A stretch of 64,000 nucleotides of DNA from Amyelois transitella. Lineage: Eukaryota > Arthropoda > Insecta > Lepidoptera > Pyralidae. Location of the stretch: positions 3,767,001 through 3,831,000 of the forward strand of contig NC_083514.1 of the NCBI RefSeq assembly GCF_032362555.1. Direction: 5' to 3'. A program made the position numbers and the translations under genes. Positions 35,802 through 47,800 of this stretch are shown piece after piece. Below the pieces are notes generated by a model. The model ran no database searches, was not told where the DNA came from, and worked only from the letters and a program-made list of their open reading frames with translations. Position 1 is the first letter of the stretch, and each line of letters opens with the position of its first letter.

Positions 35802-38800
35802 TTATAAGATCCTCATAGAATCGGTGGGTTTGATGATGTTTCTCTCTAAGCTCAAGAGTTTTCTTTGCGATTCTTTATAATCGCTGGAATCTGATGATTC
35901 GTATTGCATATGGCGGTTGTATAGTCTGATTCTTCTTGCCCTTGTGTCGGAGTCATATCCTAGGGTCTGTGTGCTTCCTTTCCGCGACCTGAAGGCTATC
36001 CTGTAAGGCGTACTGCTTTGCACGTCTGACATTGATCGGATATGTCGTCTCAGTTTTGAGTCCTTGGTGAGATTTGTGAAAACCAACGATCTCTCCATCT
36101 TCGCGTCTTCTACTGACCTGGAAAGAGGAAAAATTACGTGTTATCATATGAGTACTGCATTTATCTGACTTTTGAGAAAATCTTTTCTTATGACGCTTGC
36201 AAATAATGTCCGTCTATAGGTGAATCATCAGAGATTAAGTAGATATGTAAATATATAAAGTTGCAAATATATCAGTCAAATTATAATCAATCTGTCACTT
36301 GTACACTTTTGTACTATACGAATATCATACTATTATCCTCTACGCTCTACCAACAGAAGTTGGAACTATTGAATGTACCGCTGCGTGTTAAAGATACTTA
36401 ATGCATATGAACGTTCAGTGTAACTTTATGTACTGTATCATAAATACCTCTCTATTGAAACACTATTTTATTTTTGTGTTGGGTGGTTCTCGATACAAAC
36501 ATTCATCCCCTCTTTTATCCCCTCTTTCACAATTTTTTCGCAATAAATAGCATTTTCTGCTTCAGGGTCTATCTCCGTACGAAAATTTTCAATTTCGTCA
36601 GAATCGGTTTAGTGGTTAAGGTGCGCCTGCGTAACAGACAGCCAGGCAAAGTTACTTTCGCATTTATAATACTGCCGCGCAATTTAAGAACGCAGTAAGT
36701 ACCACTTACTGCGTTTATGGTTGTCCTATATGTAGGAGATGCTGACATTGCGATCTACAAGAATCAAAGACCCGTTTTCTTCTATCTCGTTTAGAAACGG
36801 AAATACGTTATAACATAAATGCAGTAATGAGCAGATTTTAATTTCACTTTCATAATATAACTGCAGTAAAAACACTTACTTATTTAGTATTATGTAGAAA
36901 CATTTCATAATGGTATTAGCAACACAACAATAGTGCAGTATTTACCAATAACGTCATTTTTTATATGTTGCCATGGTAAAAGCAAATGACTCTCACATAA
37001 TATTCATGCAGCAACTACAATTATACTGCGTTTATCGAAAAGCTCGTCGGAATTGTTTTTAGGTTTAACAAGTCATGAACGCGGCAACTGACAATTACGG
37101 CATTTATTGTACGTTCATGTATTTGTTTATCACTAGAACGATATTAAGTTTAATGTCTTAAGATCACTTACTGCATTAATGCTTCAGCAATATACGTCTA
37201 CTATTAAGTGAAAAGGGCCGTTCGCGCAAGTTACGGTTTAGGACCAAGAGACTCGTTAAGACAACTCTTTAAGAAAAAAACCTACAGACAGTAGCGTCCC
37301 AGTACATTTTTGATCTTATAATGTATGTTAGGAAAAATACCTCTTTTTTTCAAAAAGTTAGTGCCACAAGTGATAGAAATTTACGTAATAAACATAAATT
37401 AGTCATGCCGTTTCATAGGCTTAGCAAAGTCAGTAAATAATTTATGGGGAACTGTATACGATTTTATAATAGGTTGCCGGAGTCTGTTCTTGATATGCCC
37501 AACCGAAAATTCAAAGAGTATGTAAAGAAAGTACTTTGTGAGAAGGCTTATTATAGGACTGATGATTACCTTAATGATAAAAACATCTGGCTTGAGCTTG
37601 GCACAGGAACCTCGTAATTAATTGTAGTTTGATTTGAACTTAAATGAAAATTCAGTACACTCTGTACATAAATCTTTTTAAAATTGGCAATCCATAATAT
37701 ATATATATATATTATATATATATTTTCTTTTTTCAATATTAAATCTCATAAATATATAAATCTGAACAATGTATTCTCTCGTCCACATTCTATTCTAAGT
37801 TTAATTAATATTGTGAAGTTGACGTTGTTGAAGAAAATGCTGCAGTGCAGTTTGTTACCGCTTCTTCTGCACTGACGCCTTGGAAGCGGCAGTAAACTTA
37901 GTTTTTAAGTAATTTATTTGACGTCAACCAATGTTGTTAAACCATACGTTTTGACAATTATTAAGCGATATATAGTATCCTATAGTAATGAATAAAAATT
38001 TTGAATTTGAATTGAATTTGAAATAATGCATCGAAAACAAAATGCTCAAAATGTTAAATCATCTCTCTCAAGTACATAAAAAAAAATTACTTATATGAGA
38101 TTTAATAGATTAAATTAAATATAGATTTATTTTTTTCAATATGATTAGTAATTGTTAAATAAAACTTATAATGAAACATTTACATTATTATTCAAACTTT
38201 TGAACCTCAGAGGTTATTATTTCGTACTTATCGAATTATTAATTTTATTTATTAAGCAAATGGACATGTTCCAGGAAGGTTTTTAATTTATTTTATAAGT
38301 TTTTGACCTTACGAATCTCAAAATGGGTGCCATTTTATACTTAATTATTAGTTATAATTTTATTCTGTTAAGCAAGTGGAGATATTTTTTTGATGACCAA
38401 GAAGGTTTTTTATTTATTTTATAAGTTTTTGAACTGATTGTTACCTTACGAACCTCGAAATGGGTGCCATTTTATACTTAATTATTAGTTATAATTTTAT
38501 TATGTTACGCAAACGGAGATATCTTTTTAATGACCAAGAAGATCTTTAATTCATTTTATTTTTTATTTTGGTATAGTTCAAAATGAAAGCGTTACTGACT
38601 TAAGATAAATGCAATGTAAATGCAATATTACTGCGCTATATAATCTGTGATAAGTCATTTCCTTTCATGTTTTTTATTATCATAAATGCAGTATATTATA
38701 AAGTTACGGCGCATATATTGTGTTGCAAAATGTAAAATAACATTAATTCACGTAACCTATGTGCTGTAAATAAAAGAATTTTAGCATAAATGCCGTAAGG

Positions 38801-41800
38801 ATCAATTTTACTGCATTCATGAAAATAATGTCTTATGAAAAAATTAATTAAGCCATAACATAAACAGTTTTAATTAAATTTTATGCACTATATGATAATT
38901 TAAACACCAAACGCCACTATCAAGATAATCTTCGAGTTATGCTCTTTAAGTCAGTATAGTTATTTTTAAAAATTTTTGCATAACATATTTTAGGTAGCCT
39001 AAAATAAGTTTAAAACTTTGACCGCGTTTTTCTCGAAACTGTTCTCGTGTTCTTTACTGCGTTCTTAAATTGCGCGGCAGAATATTGGTACGGATGATTG
39101 TTACCACCATATCATAAAAGTGTTCTATGCATACCTACCTATAGGTAAGTATGATAATTTTTCTATTTGACCTACTTATACTTATTAATACTTATCATTT
39201 TATCTCGGATCACTGTCCGTAATAATTTTTAAAGCAATTAATATCTTTGTTTCATTCACAAATCACAAAAAAATGTTTTGAATGTTCTTTTTTATTTTAT
39301 CTAGTTAAGTGAGTACATACTTAATTAAATTAAAGATTAAAAATGATGACATCATGATGTCATTCGATAAGCATGTTCTTGATTCTTTAAACGTAAGCAG
39401 CCCCCCATTAATGATATCTTAATCGTCTGTCAAGGAATTTATAAACGTATCGGTTTTCTAGAAAGGAAATTTTAGAGTACCTACTCAAACAAGCAAAATT
39501 ACGTAATTATTTTGTTAATTTTGTATTTATAGACAATTTTTTTTAAATGTTAATGCCATAGAAACTAAACACTCACCACGATTTAATTATCCACATAGAG
39601 TTACATACAAAACATGATATTAAACAGTATAATTTCCATTAACAATATACTTCCTCTTCTATTGTCATGTTTGCAAAAATCCCCGATGCATAACATGGTT
39701 ATATCATTTCATTTGTTGATAAATACAGTTATGTTACATGAGATACCTAGGTACAGTAAGCAGAGAACCTACTAGGTATTTAGTTTAGAGTATTTCTCTT
39801 AATAAATAATAAAAATAAAAATTATATATTTTTTTTGAATTCACATTTTCTGCTAAGATTAGATATAAATATATCCTAAAAAAAGCAGGTAAGGGTAATT
39901 TGTTAAACATACGTACATACATGTCTTATAGGTACCTAACGGGGTAGACTGAGCCAAGAGTCTTAAATCGACTGAAAGGCCACATTCAGCTGTATGGCTT
40001 AGCGATGGAATTTCTGATTAAAATAATAAGAGATTACTAGCCCATCCTAAAAGAAAAATACCAAGTTTGTTAGTCTTTCCTTTGATTGATTTTTACGATC
40101 TGCCCAGGGAGAGAAGCACACTTTATGTTTTTTCTTACTACTACACTACCAGACCACTTAAATTATGCTGTGTGCTAAAGAATACTTACCTGTTGCATAT
40201 TTGAGCTAACCAGAAAAGCGTCATAACCAACATTACATTCACTTAGCTCTTCTATTTTTATTCTTATCTTTGCATTCCTCTCGCATTCTTTTGAAGTGTG
40301 TAATATAAACGGAATACAAGTATTTATTTTGTTAAAGCACGTTTTCATAGTTTACTCATTACCGGAAGAAATTTGTTCCGATCGATCGAGTAAACCGCGA
40401 ACGATGGTGAAAATATGTTAATATTTTGTTTATTCATACTCACCGTACTTACGAAGCTTATTAATGCGGCTGTTTGTCCGTCTTTTACGTCAAAACCGTT
40501 GAACCGGTCTCCATGAAATTTTTGATACAATATATATTAAAGAGTACGGAGAAATAAATAGGCCGTGTGCTTTCTGGCGCTTTACAATAGAACCGCTCTG
40601 TAACTTGGATGTTGTAAAAGGCGACTTAGGGATAGGCTTATAACTTGGGATTCTTCTTTTAGGCAATGGGCTAGCAACCTGTTACGATTTGAATCTCAAT
40701 TCTATCATTAAGCCGAACAGCTGAACGTTGCCTATAAAATTTTTAAGACTGTTGGCTCTGTCTACCCTGCAAGGGATATAGACGTGATTATATGTATGCA
40801 TACCTATTATGTTTGTATGTCCCGACGATTTTAATCATTCAAGTGAATAAGGTACGAGCGGCTATCGATTCCTGTTGGTCACGCGATGGTCCCAGCGTGG
40901 ACAACCTACCCCACTTAATAATCCATTTAATATGTCCGTAGCTCAATTAACTAAGACTACGTTGTTACTAAGTAGTTTTAATGGAAATAAGTATAGGTAC
41001 TTATTAATTTTTTTTAATATTTCACAAATCTATTACCTACGTATTTATCTACATTAATTTATATTGAGTTATTCAGGTAAGTTCAATATTTAATGCTTCT
41101 CACAAGTCTACCTTCCGCAAACCATATGTGGAGTTAATAAATGAAAGGAACAGGATATTACTCCAAATCTGCACTAACTAGCTTCCTAGTGCGTGATTAT
41201 TGTAAACATGACCTTTGACTGTAGATATCTTTAGACCGTTTTCATATTGTTGTCAACGTACTGACATTATTTGAACTAAGCTTTTCATAAATATTCAAAT
41301 AATTCTTCAGGTAAAAATAAATAAATAAATTACCTACCAAGTTTCTCCTTTCAGTCTTTATGGATAGGTATCCATAAAGACTGAAAGGAACGCCTGCCCA
41401 ATTAAGATATGCAAACAATCTTTTAAAAAGCTGTGCAATTATTAATACCTTTTTTAAAACACTTAGACCTAGACGTTTTTCCTATTAATAAGTTCACTGC
41501 TGCAGTGTAGTTTGTTCCGCCGCTTCTTCTACACATGCGGTTTGGGAGCGGTAATAGATATTATTAAGATTTAAGTTATGTGACGTCAATAAGTGATATC
41601 TTGTATCCAATTTTGAAAATAAAACTTTTTATCCTACCATATTTTGGTCGATGGATGTGAAAGTGCCCTTATTTTGAGTTTATCTGGTTTCTCGATTATA
41701 TTAGCAGGAAAACCTCGGACCTTAGTAATGTGACTCACAGATATTTTTAACCTTTATTTAAGTTTGTTAAAGGTACAGATTTAATTATAGTGTATAACCT

Positions 41801-44800
41801 ACATTCCTTCCAAATACCAAATTTTTGTTTCATCTAAGTAGGTATATTAAGAACCAATTCATTTTTCATAAAAAATTCTCACAATTACTATTTTCAATCA
41901 AAATACGAGCAATGATGTTGATATGAGTCGTAAAAATAATATGTCCTATTACAAAACATTTAACTTAAATATTTTGATAGCCGAAAAATTCTCAACGAAA
42001 TGTTGTTATGAAGCGTGTCATTCAGTTCATTATATAATGCGAACGTCAATTAGTTAGCGTAAACTTCCTTCTATATACCCATTTCTTGGAAAGTGATGTA
42101 ATATTTAGTTCCAGATTAATCGCGATCATTAGTTTAAATTATATCAATGCTATTGCGATAATTGCCATGGCGGATTATGTATTTGTAGTCATTTCTTTTC
42201 TTCTGTATTTGTAGATGCATTGTCGGAGACATATGCATTAAATGTTAACCACGTGGTTAGGTCATCCAAGGTTCACTTCTGTTCTGAGAATAACAACAAT
42301 AGTCGCGTGCTTACAATAGCTTACCTTCAAAACATTATTGAAGAATCAAAATAATTGGTATCGGTTAAACATTTAAGAACATACATATATGTTTATATGA
42401 TAGAACCGAGATTCAATTAGTGACAGGTTGCTAGCCCATCGCCTACAAGTTGAATACCAAGTTTATAAGCCTATCCCTTAGTCGCCTTATACGACATCCA
42501 TGGGAAAGATATAGAGTTCTTTCCACTTTACAATAGAAAGAGTGGTTCTATTGTAAAGTGACACCACACGGCACAAAACATAGTAAGTACACGTTGTTAG
42601 TTCTTTATCGATATTGTGAATTGCTTTGAAGGTAGGTAGTAAGTAAATAGTATCAAAATATTTTGTGCTAGTAATTTAAGGGAAAATGGTTTTAATTTGG
42701 AATTCAGACTATAGAAAGACGTAGTGTGGTAAATATATAGAACTGTTTAAAATAGTATAGCGCACTGGCCGCTAAGAAAAAAACATTGAAGAAAAATAGT
42801 GATTTTCATTTGTTAATTTTCAAAATGATTTTCATGGATTAGAATTACCTACTCACGTTATTTTCATGTTTTCAGTTTTTAAATTATAGTTTTATTTTGA
42901 TTTACCAACACGTAGTCATTTTATTTTATACCGGCATATTCTTTAAACAAGAATAAATCACAAAACACAGTTTGAAGTAGCCCCAATTAAGTTCGATTGT
43001 ATGACAAATTTTTCACACATTTGTTTTAGTATACTTTAGCAGATTTATAATAAATCCGATCTTTGGACTTTGGCCGGCATTGTTTATACAAATCGTGATA
43101 CATTTCATTCGCGCCGTTTGGCACCGGTCTAAGTTTATCTAGAGCACTTATAAATACAGGATGACTTTTTGAACATCAAATTGTCAGAATAACTTTAGTA
43201 CCGGACAGTTGCGTTTCCGATAGAAATGTATATTTAGTTAAAACCGAACCTTCCCTATGCAGGATCGTTGTCATATAATTATAGGCGTATCTCGGGCTCT
43301 TCTCTAGAGAGATGAAGAAAGTGACAGTGACCAACGCTTGAAGGATGATGACAAAAACTTCTGATACACATTTAAAGTCAATATAGGAACCGAAAATGCC
43401 AACTTTTCACCCAAAGTAGCTGTTCTAGTACCCAGCTGATTAATATTCTCAATTCGTATGAGATATTTTTTTTATATTTCCTTTATTATTCATTGAGAAA
43501 CTGACTGGTGTTTAACAGCCATCCTGCTCTCGTAGCATTGCGTAAAATACTTTCGTTGTCCTTTTTCACGTCATAATAAAAGCGAGTGCCGTTTGATTCC
43601 CGGCACCAATACAAAAAAGAATAGGACCACTCCATCTCTTTCCCATGGATGTCGTAAAAGCCGACTAAGGGGTAGGCTTATAAACTTGGGATTCTTCTTT
43701 TAGGCGATGGGCTAGCAACCTGTCACTATTTGAATCTCAATCCTATCTTAAAGCCAAAAAGCTGAACGTGGCCCATCAGTCTTTGCAAGACTGTAGGCCC
43801 TGTCTACCCCGCAAGGGATATAGACGTGATTATATGTATATGTATTATGTATGTATAATAAAAAGCGGAGCAGTGATATTTTTTCGCGCGATAAAAACGA
43901 CGTCATGCGTTCCATTCTACGAGGGCTGTATTACTTCGACGATAATGCAGTCGGCAGTTTTTAAGAAGTAGATCAAATAAAAATAGTAATTGTAAGAAGC
44001 AGCTAATGGAGCGGACTAGTTCAGTCCCTTTGCTCCACTTGTACTTTCTATTAACACGAGAAGAACAGCTGCACTGTATTGGAAAATAATTATAATCGTA
44101 ACCTGTTACCTAATCATGAATAATAAGGGTTTTTCCCTACAATGTCTAAGTAGGTGAGTAAAATAGGACGATGATATAACAATGTATTCATGTTATGGCC
44201 TAAACAATAAGTGTTTTCAATTTTTTTATATCACAGTCCCTTTGCATTATCATAATTTTAACTTGGGAATCTTCTTTTAGGCGATGGTCTACCAACCTGT
44301 CACTATCTGAATCTACCGTATGGTTCCCGGCACCAACAGAAAAAAGAATAGGTATGTCTACTCCATCTTTTTCCCATGGATGTCGTAAAAGGCGACTAAG
44401 GGATTGGCTGATAAATTTGGGATTCTTCTTTTAGGTGATGGGCTAACAACATGTCACTTTTTGAGTCTTAATTCTATCATAAAGCCAAACAGCTGAACAT
44501 GGCCTTTCTGTCATATCAAAACTGTTGGCTCTGTCTACCCCGCAAGGGATATAGAAGTGATGAGATGTATGTATGTATCTGAATGTCAATTCCATCATCA
44601 AGATATGTAGCTGGTCTAAGCCTTAAGAGTGCTACTGAATCTATAGGCCCTGTCTACTCCGTAACTGAAAAAGATGCGGTATAAGATGTATGTATAGTAT
44701 AATGGTTTATAAAAATCTGAAGTTGGGTGGTTTTTCGCAACTGTGGGGTCCTAGATGCAATTCTTAGTGTAGGTAACTTTGTATGTACGAGTATTTGTAG

Positions 44801-47800
44801 ATTATAAGTTGTTTAAGTATGTAATATTATAGACAAGACATTTCAATGTCACAATATTAGATAACATAAACATCTTCTTATCAAATTTCCGCGAATTGAA
44901 CTTCAGGGATGTAATAATTGTTATTATGTTTGACTGTTTGTTTGATATAACTCAGTCAATAAGATATCCTAGTAAATAACATTAAGAAAGTTCGTCGAAA
45001 CTTATTGATAAAAGTGTGGGATTTTGTTGGATATCAGTTAAATTATCTCATAATATGTTACAAACTTTGGCCATTTTGATAACCGTGTGGTTTCCGTGAC
45101 TTTAGAATAGAACCACTCCATATCTTTCCCATGGATGTCGTAAAGGCGACTAAGGGACAGGCATTTAAACATTCCTCTTGTAGGCAATAGGCTAGCAACC
45201 TTAGTGAAAGGTTCGAATCTCAATTCCATAATAAAGCTATACAGCTGAACGTGGCCTCTGTTAACTTTGTTTGTTATCTCTTCACGCGTTATCTACTGAA
45301 CCAATTTTCTTGAAATTTCGCGTATATATAATTGAGAGTCTAGAGAAGGACATAGGGTACCTTTTATCCCGGTCAAAACTATAGTTTCCGTGGGATTTGC
45401 GAAAACCTGTATTGTTTTGTAGTTGGCGTCAAATCCGCGAGGGCGAAGCCACTAGGTACTTTGTTAAAAACATTAAGACAATTAAATTGTATTAAAAATA
45501 CCTAAATTTAAAATTAGGTACACGCTAACTAAATATGTACTCTTTTGTTATCAAACCATTCAAATGTTGATAACGGATGAAATCCCGCTTTGTCATTGCT
45601 GTATCATCGTGACGTGTTTTACAGGATGAAATTTTATTCTTTATCATATATGAAATATATCCAATAATAATTATTGGCATTAGGGTTTTGAATACCGATT
45701 GGGATTTTTTCCCTCCAATGATTTCCTAATGGAAATGAGAGAAAGAGAAAAAGAATACTAAAACTGCGGAAATAATTAAATAAATTTAAGTACCTACAAA
45801 TAAGAAGAAAATTCAGAAAGAGTTTTCTAAAATGTAAAAGGACCGGAAATTACTAAGTTGATAATTAATCTAACGATGTACAGTCGTAGCAATAAAGGTT
45901 CAGTCAAGACCCAGTATATACCTTCATACCAACATAAGGTTTAAAATTTTATAAGATACCTCTTTAGACCTTTGTTTAAAATGATGCTACAATCAACATT
46001 TATTTTCCAACCTGTACTAATACGAGTATATAAACATTTGTGTTAAAATGGAAAGATATCAAGACAAAGATATAAAATATTATAAATGAAGATAAAAATA
46101 AATGGAGCGTGGCTGATTGTAAACGTAATAAGTAGGTAGATAATATTTTAATTAGAGATTTTGTGTAAAAAACACTTTACTTAGGTATTTAAATGGTAAT
46201 GTGAGAATGCGAGGGGATTCCTTTTAATTTGTTTCTTTATATTATCTTATTGTGTAAAAATTTATATAAGTAGCTAAAGGAATAGAACATAAAAAACGGA
46301 TACAGGTACTTAAATGCATATCCCATGTATAATTTCCTTTCTAATCTTCTAAATTTTTCTAAATTTATATAACCATATAATTGAAGGTGAGTGAATATAA
46401 GTACAAACATACATATAATCACCCTTGCGGGGTAGCCAGAGCCAATAGTCTTGTAACTACATATGCAATTAAACAGTAATTATTGTAATTAAAGTATACT
46501 TAATAGCATTTTTACTTTTGTTATGACTAATTGGGATGTAAGTAGATATAAGGAAAACCGTTTTGTAAATCTTTTCGGTTTTGTTTTTGACCCACGCCAA
46601 CAATTAACCACACTTGCACCTAATTATTTTTTAATTTTAGTTTTGTATTAGTAATAAAAAAACCTTCCCTAACAAGAGAGCAGCAAGCGACTTACAACAT
46701 TATAATTCACAATATTTAACACTACGGAGAAAACAATTGAAACTGGTTTATAGGTAGGTACCTAGGTAGGTACTATTTAAATGGTTTCATGATTATTTAT
46801 AAATGATAAGCCACGGAAAGGCTTAATGATAAACTTTGAATCCTTCTCGTAATAGACCCCTGCAAATGATTCTGAATCTTAATTTTTCACGGTCAGCCAT
46901 ATTTGAAATTACAGAATTGAGATTCAAATAGTGACAGTTTGCTAGTCTATCGTCTAAAAGAAGAATCCCAAGTTAATAAGCCTATCCCTTTAGTCGCCTT
47001 TTACGTCATCCATGGGAACGAGATGAAATGGTCCTATTCTTTTTTCTATTGGTGCCGGGACCACACGGCACACATAATAAATAATATGTAATAATTTGAC
47101 CTCTGTCAAGTTTGAACAGGTACCTGCATGTCATACGTACATATGTATATCGATATCATTTAGATTATGTCCTATCTTAAATCATTGAGATTAGGGTTAT
47201 AGATCGATAAAGTATAGTATAGGTACCTAGTACCTACCTATTACAAAATTATTTCACAACATACCTACCAACGTAAATAAAACCAATCCCCCACTGTGGT
47301 TGTTTATTTTCGTCAGAAACTCAATAACTACTGATCGGATTTTGATGTGCTCTGCGCCAATAGACTGAGTACTATGCAGAGTTAATAATGATTAAAATTT
47401 CTGGCATGATAGGCATGACATTCTAAATAAATTACAGGTTCAGTGAGGTACTTTAGAATAGCCAATCCATCTATTTATGAGTAAGGGAATAAGCTCATTC
47501 TATTAGGTATCTAGTGCAATCTTTAATGCTGGTCTGAGAAGAACAAGAAAAAATAATTGTGTGTACCACCTGTTTTCAGTACAGATTGTTTATGTCAATG
47601 GAGGAAAAGATTCATTAAAAAGACGATAGGTAAGCAACCTGTCGCAATCGAAAATTCAATACCATTTAACCTACCAACTAAACGTTGCCTTCGGGTCAAC
47701 TACAGTTATGACCTACCGGCTTTGTCTATCCCGTAAGGGATAAAGATGTAAGTGTGTATGTTTTTATCGATATCATGTTACACTATAGTTATGAGCTACC

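Larger units (their letters stand above)
36672..39080. mobile_element. 2.4 kb terminal-inverted-repeat element with repeated ACTGC motifs
   Basis: Perfect 27-base inverted ends (36672-36698 and 39054-39080; outer bases CTGCCGCGCAATTTAAG). AATA is repeated on both flanks (36668-36671 and 39081-39084), a possible 4-base target duplication. About a dozen TACTGC[A/G]TTTAT-like words in both orientations occupy the outer 500-600 bases of each side. There is no transposase ORF; the middle holds a LINE remnant and a tandem repeat. It is non-autonomous, in the large intron of the membrane-protein gene. Superfamily unknown. Confidence 0.75.
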
